Assembly: GCA_027343665.1 (NCBI GenBank)
Contig: DAHWKL010000001.1
Location: forward strand, 254,783-313,293
Source: an archaeon
GTDB taxonomy: Archaea; Nanobdellota; Nanobdellia; Pacearchaeales; GW2011-AR1
Direction of reading: 5' to 3'
Length of the DNA: 58,511 nt
The translations under genes and the position numbers were made by a program. The notes beneath the pieces were generated by a model. That model was not told the DNA's origin, did not search any database, and saw nothing but the letters and a program-made list of their open reading frames with translations. Positions 51,102 through 58,511 of the stretch are shown here, piece by piece (the stretch's first letter is position 1; each line of letters begins with the position of its first letter).

Positions 51102-51641
51102 ATGGAGAAACTCAAAAAAGAGGATGTCGAAAAATTTCTTGAAAGGGAGAAAAAAGCGGGAGACCCAGAAAATTACGAGACTTCATGGAATGAACAAGGC
51201 CTTCCGGTTTCAAAGAAAAAATCAGAAGTAAAAAAAGGACGTTCTGCGCGCACACGAGGCGCACGCTTCGAACTGAAAGTCCGGCGTGATCTAGAAGAGA
51301 AAGGAAGGATAGTGGACAAATGGGGGAATAATGTCGAATTCGGCGAGGACGGCGGAAAAATTATCATCGCCAAAAGAAAATATAATCCTTTCACTAAGTT
51401 CATGGCTCTGGGAACCGGTTTTCCTGATTTCATATCGATAAAGAGAGTACATGACGGACTCTATAGTGTCATAGGAGTCGAAGTGAAGATAAACGGGATA
51501 TTATCAAAAGAAGAAAAAGAGAAATGCAGATGGTATCTGGGAAAAGGAACATTCTCTGAGATATGGATCGCGAAAGAGAAGAAAAACGGAAGGAGATCTG
51601 AAATTGAATACATAGATTTCAAAGAAAGATATATGAAATGA
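51102..51641 (+). CDS. PD-(D/E)XK nuclease-like protein
   Basis: The 179-residue protein has a basic N-terminal part and a nuclease-like core: ARFELKVRRDLEEKG (Glu helix), GFPDFISIKR (the PD element) and GVEVKINGILSKEEKEKCRW (the E-x-K element). This is the metal site of restriction-endonuclease and Hjc-type folds. It may repair or process DNA. It lies 41 bases before a surface HhH protein, possibly linking DNA processing with uptake. Confidence 0.72.
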   Translation: MEKLKKEDVEKFLEREKKAGDPENYETSWNEQGLPVSKKKSEVKKGRSARTRGARFELKVRRDLEEKGRIVDKWGNNVEFGEDGGKIIIAKRKYNPFTKFMALGTGFPDFISIKRVHDGLYSVIGVEVKINGILSKEEKEKCRWYLGKGTFSEIWIAKEKKNGRRSEIEYIDFKERYMK

Positions 51642-51682
51642 ATTCCAACAAAACTTAAAAATATTTTCCTGCTAAGATAATC

Positions 51683-52255
51683 ATGGAAAAATTCGCTCTT
51701 TTGGGGATTCTCACTTTGATGCTTTTGGGGCTTGTGTCTGCTTCATGTTCCCAGGGACAAATCGATATAAACAGCGCTTCACTTGAAGATCTGGACAACC
51801 TTACAGGGATAGGACCTGCAAAAGCTCAAGCAATAATAGATGCGAGACCATACAATTCTATTGACAGCCTTTTAGATGCAAATGGCATAGGGCCTTCTAC
51901 CCTCCAAAAGATAAAAGATCAGGGCCTTGCATGTGTTTCAGAAAACACAGCTATTAATTATCAGGAAAGCCAATCAACCGAAAGCACGAACACCACAATT
52001 CAACCCCAAAGCACAGCTCCAACGCAAAACCAAGTTTACAATCCCGCAGATTTCCCAGTCAACAACGTTCAAACGGAGAAACAAGACAACCAGGTCATCT
52101 ATCTGGATTCAGCCCCGCAAGATATAAAAACAACCAATTCCGGGAATAGTTCAGAGATAAATTACCCAGCATATTCAATAGCAGTCTTTTGCATCCTGCT
52201 CGGTGTATTATATTTCTTAAAACCAAGGAAAAAGGAAAATGAGTTCAAAAGATGA
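51683..52255 (+). CDS. Membrane-anchored extracellular ComEA-like HhH protein
   Basis: The 190-residue protein has an N-terminal signal peptide or anchor (FALLGILTLMLLGLVSASCS), then a ComEA-type helix-hairpin-helix DNA-binding domain (INSASLEDLDNLTGIGPAKA, then ALIID/ARPYNSIDSLLDANGIGP), a Gln/Thr/Asn-rich linker and a C-terminal membrane helix (SIAVFCILLGVLYFL) with a basic tail. This topology puts the DNA-binding domain outside the cell. In bacteria ComEA captures DNA for uptake. The neighbouring PD-(D/E)XK nuclease may be a partner; inference. Confidence 0.82.
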   Translation: MEKFALLGILTLMLLGLVSASCSQGQIDINSASLEDLDNLTGIGPAKAQAIIDARPYNSIDSLLDANGIGPSTLQKIKDQGLACVSENTAINYQESQSTESTNTTIQPQSTAPTQNQVYNPADFPVNNVQTEKQDNQVIYLDSAPQDIKTTNSGNSSEINYPAYSIAVFCILLGVLYFLKPRKKENEFKR

Positions 52256-52760
52256 AGAAAAGAAAATTGTCGCAGTGATGATAATAGAAGTCTTAGGAAG
52301 GCCTGAAAAGTATCTTATAGAAACTCTTGAGGATATAATAAAACAGATAAGTGCGGAACAGGGGATAAAGGTTGTCAAGACTAAGATAAGGGAACCGCAT
52401 CTCCTGAAAGACCAAAAAGACCTTTTCACTTCTTTCGCAGAGATAGAAGTAGAATCAGATGAGATACTTCCTGTAATAGGTCTGACCTTCAAATATATGC
52501 CCTCACATATTGAGATCATAGAACCTGAAAAGTTCAGCATCACTAATTATGATCTGGGAGATATGCTGAATGAAATAACAAGAAGACTCCATAGATATGA
52601 AGAGCTTGTAAAAGGGATGCAGTTCCAGCTCCAGAATCCGCAACTCAATATCGAGCCTGAGATAGAGAAGCTTAAGGAAAAACTTAAAGCTGAAAGCGAG
52701 CCAAAAGGTGCAAAGCCCGGAAAAAAAGATGAAGCGGGAAAAAAACCTGAAAACTTATAA
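52239..52760 (+). CDS. Unknown 173-residue soluble protein
   Basis: The protein has an alpha/beta N-terminal part (KIVAVMIIEVLGRPEKYLIE, then EILPVIGLTFKYMPSHIEII) reminiscent of small ferredoxin-like ACT/regulatory folds, and a charged helical C-terminal half with a disordered GKKDEAGKKPEN tail. Its ATG at 52239 lies inside the end of the HhH gene, overlapping by 17 bases, so the two are likely co-expressed. No family recognised. Confidence 0.6.
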   Translation: MSSKDEEKKIVAVMIIEVLGRPEKYLIETLEDIIKQISAEQGIKVVKTKIREPHLLKDQKDLFTSFAEIEVESDEILPVIGLTFKYMPSHIEIIEPEKFSITNYDLGDMLNEITRRLHRYEELVKGMQFQLQNPQLNIEPEIEKLKEKLKAESEPKGAKPGKKDEAGKKPENL

Positions 52761-52825
52761 TCTGTTGTAATTCTAAAAAGATAACGAATGAAAAAATTTA
52801 TAACATTCTTTAATCTTATATCCGA

Positions 52826-53539
52826 ATGGTCAGTTGCGTAAAATTTACAGATGAAAAAGGAGAATTCCTGGCAAGATTCCTCGATAAGGGAAAAAAAGAA
52901 GACAGAGGACTCATAGAAGACGCTTTTTCAAAGATTGGGAATAAATATGGCAAAGAAAGCCATGCATACAAGTCGGTCATAAACGGGATAAGCCTATCCA
53001 ATCTTACAGGCTCACAGACTTTCTTCAGTATAGAGCTTGGATTCACATTACCTGAAGACATGAGAGTGGCTTCCCTGGAAGATTGGGGGAAAATTTTCTC
53101 AGAGCCAAGAAATAAAACATTTATGCATGGCTTTTGCAGCAGCATACCTGAGATAATCCTGAGGAGTGGTGAAGAGTATTTCAAAAAAGACATCATGATA
53201 GCAAGAGACCTTGGAAAAAAACTGGCTTTGGAAAATTATGAATTTTCACCGGAAAGACCATTGCTTATGCACGGAATAAACCTTGAGGAATCACAAAATG
53301 GATCAAATGCGTACGGGGTCTCTTTCAAAATCGATGGGGCCGATATAAAAAACGATGAAAGATTTGCCGCCAAAAGAGATGAGATAGGAATCGGGAAAGT
53401 GACAAAGAAACTGATCACGGACTTCTACGGACTTTCAGGGCTCGAGATCATAGGCGCAAGATATGTGAATTCAAAAGTCAAGGATCTTGCGAAGTCCGAT
53501 CCAAGAGGAAGGATAGTCCTTATTGAAAGAATCAGGTGA
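52826..53539 (+). CDS. Unknown 237-residue soluble protein
   Basis: The protein has no signal peptide or membrane helix and mixes helices and strands (DAFSKIGNKYGKESHAYKSV, IGKVTKKLITDFYGLSGLEI). No motif is recognised. It starts at ATG 52826 with a TATA-like AAAATTTATAACA about 30 bases upstream. Its stop is immediately adjacent to the stop of the reverse-strand surface gene at 53540. Confidence 0.6.
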   Translation: MVSCVKFTDEKGEFLARFLDKGKKEDRGLIEDAFSKIGNKYGKESHAYKSVINGISLSNLTGSQTFFSIELGFTLPEDMRVASLEDWGKIFSEPRNKTFMHGFCSSIPEIILRSGEEYFKKDIMIARDLGKKLALENYEFSPERPLLMHGINLEESQNGSNAYGVSFKIDGADIKNDERFAAKRDEIGIGKVTKKLITDFYGLSGLEIIGARYVNSKVKDLAKSDPRGRIVLIERIR

Positions 53540-54679
53540 TTACCTTATTCTGCCGTAAGCTAAGGAAGAGATTCTTCTTGTCCTGGAAAATCTAAAGACA
53601 AAAAACAGGACTAAAAGGATAATGACCGCGCCGATTATTATCCACCCGATTGTCCCGAGAGAACCACCGGAACTTTGCGCGACACACTCACCATTGCAAC
53701 ATTGAGCATCAAGCCCGTTCACAAGCGAACCGCTGCATTGCTGGGAATAGTTACACACGGGAAAGCCCATCTCAGAACATGTCTGGAGAGTGCCAGAGTT
53801 TGAATTGTTCGCGGAAGAATTCTGAGTTCCATTTATAGTCTTATTAAAAGAAGCATTTGATGGGATCACATTCGTTTTGTTTGTTTCATTCGTCAAATTG
53901 GTTTTTGCATTCCCTTTGCCGAAAAGTATATCCCATATGCTTGGCGAAGTTGTATTCGTTTCATTGGTTGTGTTTGAAGAATTTCCGGACGGATTCTCTG
54001 AAACCGGATTTTTATAAACTTCGAGGGAATTTCCGTTAAGCTCTGAATAAGTCAGGGAAGAATAAGTCTCATCGCTGTAAGTATAAAGAATATTTTCAAA
54101 AGTCCCGTTTGAGGGTGTTGGAAGAGTTATGATCTTTGTCTCATATGGTCCTAGTGTCACATTGCTGAACTGATTGTTAGGCGGACCGTAAGCGACTGTG
54201 ATACTGTTACCAAGATTATTTGTGACAGAAAGATTGTAATAATAATCTTTTGATATAATGAAAGCAGGTGAAACAGAAGCAAAAGCCATCGAGTCTGTTA
54301 TCGAGAAATCTTCTCTGACTGTTGTGTCCACAGGAGAAGACGAAGATGGCGGACCATTATAATATGCAGCACCCTCTATACTTATTATATAAACTCCCGG
54401 AGATTTTCCGACGGGAATTGGAAAAGATACATAATAATCATATGGGTCAGTCTGGCTGAGATTGAATAAAAAAGAGGTGGGGTTGCCAGCATTTTCATAA
54501 TAAAATTTTATTTCAGAAGCTGTTAGAGGATATTCAAAACTTCCCGAAACTTTCGCTATGAAATCTTCGCCTCGGGAATAATTGGCTTTTGTTTGTATAG
54601 AAAGAGAAGATGCGAAACTTAAAGTCATGAGCATCAAAACAAATGAGAAAATAAAAAGGGACAGGAACTTCTTTTCCAT
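53540..54679 (-). CDS. Membrane-anchored Cys-rich surface protein
   Basis: The 379-residue protein has a signal peptide (FLSLFIFSFVLMLMTLSFAS), a Ser/Thr/Asn-rich beta-type ectodomain, a Cys-rich module (CSEMGFPVCNYSQQCSGS with later QCCNGECV), and a C-terminal membrane helix (IGWIIIGAVIILLVLFFVF) with a basic tail. The Cys pattern is shared with the larger neighbour upstream and with the giant protein at 4949. Its start lies 1 base after the neighbour's stop, so they form an operon. Probably a surface contact protein. Confidence 0.78.
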   Translation of the reverse strand: MEKKFLSLFIFSFVLMLMTLSFASSLSIQTKANYSRGEDFIAKVSGSFEYPLTASEIKFYYENAGNPTSFLFNLSQTDPYDYYVSFPIPVGKSPGVYIISIEGAAYYNGPPSSSSPVDTTVREDFSITDSMAFASVSPAFIISKDYYYNLSVTNNLGNSITVAYGPPNNQFSNVTLGPYETKIITLPTPSNGTFENILYTYSDETYSSLTYSELNGNSLEVYKNPVSENPSGNSSNTTNETNTTSPSIWDILFGKGNAKTNLTNETNKTNVIPSNASFNKTINGTQNSSANNSNSGTLQTCSEMGFPVCNYSQQCSGSLVNGLDAQCCNGECVAQSSGGSLGTIGWIIIGAVIILLVLFFVFRFSRTRRISSLAYGRIR

Positions 54680-54680
54680 T

Positions 54681-56720
54681 TTACTTACCTATTTCTTTTA
54701 ATTTCCTGAGAACTTCATCCATCTCTTCGGAAGATCTTTGTTTAGGCAATTGCCTTTGAAGAGGTCTTTGAGGAGATGAAGAAGGCATAATCTTTCTGGG
54801 CATAGGAGCTCCGATTTGGGGAGATCTTTCATAAGGAGGAGGATACCTTGGAGGGAGATTTCCTCCATTCATTCCGGGCGAACCTCTGCCTCCGCGAGAG
54901 CCCTTTCTTGCCTGCATCTTCTGAAGAAATTCCTTTATCTTATCTCTGTAAAGGATTCCTACAACTGCGAGCACTACAAGGATAAAAAGAACCCAAACCC
55001 ACCAATATGAAGTTGAAGAAGATGGGACGTTTGGAGAAACAACGCAACAAACTTCAGTTGAATCACTGCAAGTGTAAGAAGAACTTGCACTGTAACCTGT
55101 AGAGCATGCAGAAGCACAAATGCCGCCGTTTGAAGAACATGTTGAAGAGGGGGTGTTACTATTGTTATTATTTGTATTTGCACATACTCCCGGAGAAAGG
55201 CAGCAAGTCTGACCATATTGCAAACCGGAAGCTGTCGTCAAAGGTTCTCCACCTGAACAATATTGATTTGATTGACACACTACTCCTCCCTGCTGACTGC
55301 ATGTTTGGGAGTTTACCTGTGAACTACAGCAAATCGTCGCAGAAGGACATGAATTTGAATATTGGCTTACTACAGCCCCCGCAGCACATTGCGAAGAAAA
55401 GATGCAACTACCTCCGTTTGAGGTACACAAATTTGTCGGTCCGCTTGGATTCGGATTACAGCAAATCCCGGAACTGCATGTGTATTGATTTTCAACTGTT
55501 CCCGTACATGATGAGGCACCGCTTACACATTGATACTGGACATCGGAACATGAAAGTGCTCCACCATTGCCATTCTGATTCGGCCACAAAGAATAAAGGA
55601 GGAAAGACGTAGATACTATGCTGTTAGAGTCCCAGCATCCGTCAGGCATCTGACTGTTTGCAAGCCAGTTCTCAGCATTCTGCACCTGCGTAAGCCCAGT
55701 CCTTCCCTGGAAAGGGAGCAATGCGAGAGCAGTATCATAATATTGGCCTCTTCCAGTTATACCATTCCATGCACCAGTCGTAACTGACTGGAGATTGAAT
55801 ATATTCGTGCTATATTGAGGATTCCCGGTTAGGAGATATAAGAATGAACTTGGAAAATCCTGAGGGTTATCCTGCGCAATTGTTGAAAGGTAAGGAATAA
55901 ATTTTGAATAGCTGTTTCCGACGATATCAAGGGCGATAGAACCCCAGAGAGTCCCAAGATAATTACAACTTGCGCCGCTCCTAAGACAATAAGAATTCAC
56001 GAAATTTGAGATTATCCCTCCTGTTGAGGTGTTAACATTTTGCGAAACGTAATAAGTTGGCGGAGAATTGGGATTTGCATCCTGAAAAAGCACTGTGGTC
56101 TTGAAAGTCCCATTGCAATGCGTCTGGAATTCCCTGTCAAAACATGAAGGATTTATGGAAAACCAATAATTGCCATTGCTCAGAGAAAGGCAATTTCCCG
56201 CGGAGGAATTTATAACACCACTGCTGTTTATTGTGAAAGGATAATACGAAAAGGATGTGGAAACGCCAGGAGTTGTCTCATATCCGACGCTGCACGACTG
56301 AGCCCCGCTGGTCGCGTCAACTTCAAGGAACCAATTAAGATCAGTTGAAGTTATTGTCTGGTTCAAAAGCCATTGCTCAGGAAGGCTTGTGTCCACATCT
56401 GAATTGTTCAGAGCAATTATAGCTTCAGCAGTCATCTGAACACTGCAAGACATATCTCCGGGTTGTGCTGGCCAGCAAATACTATTATTTGAAGAGTCTT
56501 TTATTGCCGCATTTATCAGATTAGTTTTACAAAGACCCGTGGAAAGGACCGAAAAAATCTGCTCTTCAATTCCCATAGATGAACAAGTGGTGTTTCCTAT
56601 CTGATTCTCAAGGCAGGTATAAGCTTTGCCAACATCAACCTGACTTGCACCAAGGACTCCCGCAACTGCAAAAATCGAAATTAGGAATAAAACAGCAAAT
56701 ATCAGCGCCCCTTTTTTCAT
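54681..56720 (-). CDS. Large membrane-anchored protein with alpha/alpha-toroid-like and Cys-rich repeats
   Basis: The 679-residue protein has a signal peptide (GALIFAVLFLISIFAVAGVL), then a domain with a toroid-like helical repeat (IALDIVGNSYSKFIPYLSTI, GQYYDTALALLPFQ, and a QW-like LANSQMPDGCWDS, residues about 240-385) as in terpenoid-cyclase or prenyltransferase folds. Four related Cys-rich segments follow (about 392-575), with a C...C...C...CC pattern, then a membrane helix (WVWVLFILVVLAVVGILY) and a Pro/Arg-rich cytoplasmic tail. It is first in a two-gene operon with the smaller anchored protein. Confidence 0.75.
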   Translation of the reverse strand: MKKGALIFAVLFLISIFAVAGVLGASQVDVGKAYTCLENQIGNTTCSSMGIEEQIFSVLSTGLCKTNLINAAIKDSSNNSICWPAQPGDMSCSVQMTAEAIIALNNSDVDTSLPEQWLLNQTITSTDLNWFLEVDATSGAQSCSVGYETTPGVSTSFSYYPFTINSSGVINSSAGNCLSLSNGNYWFSINPSCFDREFQTHCNGTFKTTVLFQDANPNSPPTYYVSQNVNTSTGGIISNFVNSYCLRSGASCNYLGTLWGSIALDIVGNSYSKFIPYLSTIAQDNPQDFPSSFLYLLTGNPQYSTNIFNLQSVTTGAWNGITGRGQYYDTALALLPFQGRTGLTQVQNAENWLANSQMPDGCWDSNSIVSTSFLLYSLWPNQNGNGGALSCSDVQYQCVSGASSCTGTVENQYTCSSGICCNPNPSGPTNLCTSNGGSCIFSSQCAAGAVVSQYSNSCPSATICCSSQVNSQTCSQQGGVVCQSNQYCSGGEPLTTASGLQYGQTCCLSPGVCANTNNNNSNTPSSTCSSNGGICASACSTGYSASSSYTCSDSTEVCCVVSPNVPSSSTSYWWVWVLFILVVLAVVGILYRDKIKEFLQKMQARKGSRGGRGSPGMNGGNLPPRYPPPYERSPQIGAPMPRKIMPSSSPQRPLQRQLPKQRSSEEMDEVLRKLKEIGK

Positions 56721-56770
56721 GATTAAATTACATCAGCATTCCTTTTAAATATTTCTTAATTCCAGAGGGG

Positions 56771-56790
56771 ATTTTCGCACCAGCGAAAAT
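56771..56790. repeat. Perfect 8-bp hairpin between two reverse-strand genes
   Basis: ATTTTCGC (56771-56778), loop ACCA, GCGAAAAT (56783-56790) is a perfect inverted repeat. It directly abuts the stop codon (56791-56793) of the primase gene and lies about 50 bases upstream of the next gene's start. It might end the primase transcript or be a dispersed palindrome; no T-run follows it in the direction of the primase transcript. Confidence 0.4.
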
Positions 56791-58356
56791 TTATTTTTTA
56801 TTTTCAAGAGAATTTTTCTTGATGACAAAATTAACGGGATTCTTCATATTTATCTCCTCGCCTGTCGGCTCAATGCCTATCCCTCTGTAATAATCTTTGT
56901 CAAAATTAGGAGGCGGAACAATTTTGTGATTGTAACTCCATGAAAGCTGCGCATTTATGTAAGCTTTTCTTAGCGGAACCTCATTTTTATCGTTCCATTC
57001 AAAAATCTTTTTTTCAAAATCTTCTTTGGGAACACCTATGCTTCTAAAAAAGTTTATGAGAACAAAAAGGGCTCTTTTCCTCCCGTCATGGACTCCTTCA
57101 AGTATTTTCAATATTGAAGGAGGGAACTGGGAATCCTTTAAGTTTTCTAGTTTCACTGTCTTATAATTTTCGTATTTGCCCGACGCCTTTTTTTCAACCT
57201 CCTTGTCAAGACCTTCTGTCTTTGCCCAATCAAGAGCTTGCATAACAAACTCTTTTGCTTCTCCTTCTCTTGAATCAGGCATGAAATTTCTTATTTTGAC
57301 TTTCATAGGATCGGCTTTTTTCAGATCAAAACTACCTATCTCATCCGGAGATATTACGACACTTGCAAGGGCAGTCTTTTCGTGAAGTGAATATGGCATC
57401 CTGAACAAATGACGGGGTGAAGTGAGGACCAAGTCAAGACCCATGATACCAAAGATATCCAGTTCTTCAGTCTCCTGAAACTTTGAGTCATTTTTATTTA
57501 TTTCAAGGTCCCTTTTCGGATTGAACTTAGAAGTGATGTCACAACGGGAACAATGGTAAACCTTTTTTGAGTTTATCCTCTCCATAATCCTCCTGCACTC
57601 AGGACACCTGAACTCTTTTTCTTCATTATTGTATATTTTTTTTATCTCACCTGTTTTGCAGAATTTACAAAATAGTTCAACTTCATCATAACTATCGGCA
57701 ATCTCTCCGCAATTCAGACATTTAACTCCTCTTTTCACATCTGTATTCTTGAATTCCTCACGATAATTTTCCGGAAGGAATTCTGTCATGACTTTTTCAG
57801 AATATCTTCTTAGATAAGCAACAAGTGTCCTTGGAACTTCCGGAAACATATCCTTTAATTCAACCCCGTTTACCGATTTAGGAAAAGCTTTCCACGGAAG
57901 AAGAATGTGAAATCCTTTTGACCCTGAAAATTTTATCCCCACATTTTTCACGCCGTGGCGGCGGAAAGTTTCTATTATAGATTTTGCGGCAAGTTTTGAA
58001 TAATCGAACCATTTGCAGTCAATATCAATAAGAAGATCCCAGCCGATCCTTAGGGAATCGGCCTCTTTTTTGTCCATGCCTGTTTTTATCTTAAGAGGAT
58101 CGGACCAAAGCTCTTCTGAACAATGAAAAGATGTCGCGCCTTTTTTCGCAAGGCTCAGAACATCTCCCCTGAACTGGAAAGAGTCCGGTCTTTTGCCGAA
58201 CCCCTCGAAATATCTTGGAGAAATCTCCCTGTATTTTGAGAAATTATAGATTACTTCCTGGATGTCTGGTCTTGAGTAATAAAGTTGCGTGATCTTCCTT
58301 ATCCTTTTCTCATTTTCGCTTTGAGGAACTTTCTCGGCGGAAGTCTCATTTTCCAT
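56791..58356 (-). CDS. Primase: PriS domain fused to a PriL-like C-terminal domain
   Basis: The 521-residue protein combines an archaeal primase small-subunit catalytic domain (catalytic Asp111 and Asp113 in LIDIDCKWFDY, the SGSKGFHILLPW motif at 144-155, and HLFRMPYSLHEKTAL at 316-330) with two zinc ribbons (CLNCG/CKFC, 213-233; CPECR/CSRC, 251-272). Residues about 411-495 (PPSILKILEGVHDGRKRALF, then FEWNDKNEVPLRKAYINAQL) match the PriL C-terminal domain, but the four Fe-S cysteines are replaced (FPPSIL, PPNFDK, no CxxxxxxG). It should prime DNA synthesis. A fused, Fe-S-less enzyme resembles, from memory, the Nanoarchaeum-type primase. Confidence 0.8.
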   Translation of the reverse strand: MENETSAEKVPQSENEKRIRKITQLYYSRPDIQEVIYNFSKYREISPRYFEGFGKRPDSFQFRGDVLSLAKKGATSFHCSEELWSDPLKIKTGMDKKEADSLRIGWDLLIDIDCKWFDYSKLAAKSIIETFRRHGVKNVGIKFSGSKGFHILLPWKAFPKSVNGVELKDMFPEVPRTLVAYLRRYSEKVMTEFLPENYREEFKNTDVKRGVKCLNCGEIADSYDEVELFCKFCKTGEIKKIYNNEEKEFRCPECRRIMERINSKKVYHCSRCDITSKFNPKRDLEINKNDSKFQETEELDIFGIMGLDLVLTSPRHLFRMPYSLHEKTALASVVISPDEIGSFDLKKADPMKVKIRNFMPDSREGEAKEFVMQALDWAKTEGLDKEVEKKASGKYENYKTVKLENLKDSQFPPSILKILEGVHDGRKRALFVLINFFRSIGVPKEDFEKKIFEWNDKNEVPLRKAYINAQLSWSYNHKIVPPPNFDKDYYRGIGIEPTGEEINMKNPVNFVIKKNSLENKK

Positions 58357-58406
58357 GAAAATAAAGAACAGAAAAGATTTATATAATTAGCCATGCCAGA
58401 AGATTC

Positions 58407-58511
58407 ATGACAATAACACTGGATTATAAAATAGGCGACACGATGAGCTACAGACCTAAAGGAATAATAGATTTCTATTATGAAGCGGCAAGAGGCATAA
58501 AAAATTACGCT
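58407..58511 (+). CDS. Unknown protein, N-terminal part (cut by window end)
   Basis: The first 35 codons of a forward gene are visible from ATG 58407 (MTITLDYKIGDTMSYRPKGI, then IDFYYEAARG). TTTATATAATT lies about 27 bases before it, typical of a leaderless start; it diverges from the primase gene. The visible part looks cytosolic. No family can be named from this fragment. Confidence 0.65.
   Translation, partial: MTITLDYKIGDTMSYRPKGIIDFYYEAARGIKNYA

Noticed and set aside
1-58511. CRISPR array or rRNA genes
   Set aside because: No regularly spaced repeats with unique spacers and no rRNA-like conserved segments were seen on reading the window.

Overview
The window looks like a chromosomal segment of a DPANN-type archaeon, most like the Woesearchaeota/Pacearchaeota/Nanoarchaeota group; that placement is inference from gene content, not a phylogeny. 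The archaeal signature is direct: TFB, RpoK, the exosome operon psmA-SBDS-rrp4-rrp41-rrp42, eukaryote-type ribosomal proteins (eS1, eL42, eS19, eL39, eL31), Cbf5, TrmY, a PriS-type primase and a single-domain histone. Most promoters are a TATA box about 25-27 bases before the start codon, so many mRNAs are probably leaderless. Genes are tightly packed, with many 4-base ATGA overlaps, and the DNA is AT-rich.

Layout. 1-3050: two unknown proteins, a double Lrp/AsnC regulator, eS1, eL42 and two small proteins. 3105-14201: an 11-kb secreted-protein operon with a pilin-like protein, a 2701-residue giant protein ending in lysozyme-like and NlpC/P60-like domains, and a HExxH protein. 14213-14563: two tRNA-Leu genes; the 185 bases between them hold no gene I can support. 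14616-23534: information processing (TFB, proteasome alpha, SBDS, exosome, RpoK, enolase, an acyltransferase, eS19-eL39-eL31). 23657-27592: base-excision repair and redox genes (Ogg2, Bcp, Nth, AlkD) plus a radical SAM protein. 27624-37950: RNA modification and metabolism (Cbf5, TrmY, a deaminase, an acylphosphatase-2H-RNase H-GNAT operon, GH15, LysS) mixed with unknowns and two Ca-binding-loop lipoprotein candidates.

38019-42186 is an AT-rich island that looks foreign. It holds a 50-residue RHH-like protein and a DNA methylase, facing a five-gene operon of GIY-YIG nuclease, C2H2 zinc finger, full ParB, ParB lacking its N-domain, and a proteasome-beta-like Ntn hydrolase. No ParA, integrase or transposase is visible. 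This combination is the best candidate here for an undescribed system.

42224-53539 is mostly accessory: TspO, a minimal nucleotidyltransferase with disordered and duplicated neighbours, decayed copies, a P-type ATPase remnant, an HD protein, a histone-fold protein, a PD-(D/E)XK nuclease and a surface ComEA-like HhH protein. 53540-56720 encodes two membrane-anchored Cys-rich surface proteins. 56791-58356 is a primase that appears to fuse PriS with a PriL-like C-terminal domain lacking the Fe-S cysteines. Both ends of the window cut genes.

Working together: the core genes are ordinary archaeal housekeeping, while the secreted operon, the Cys-rich anchored proteins and the ComEA-like protein suggest heavy investment in cell-surface contact with other cells. 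That would fit a host-dependent life style, but remains inference.
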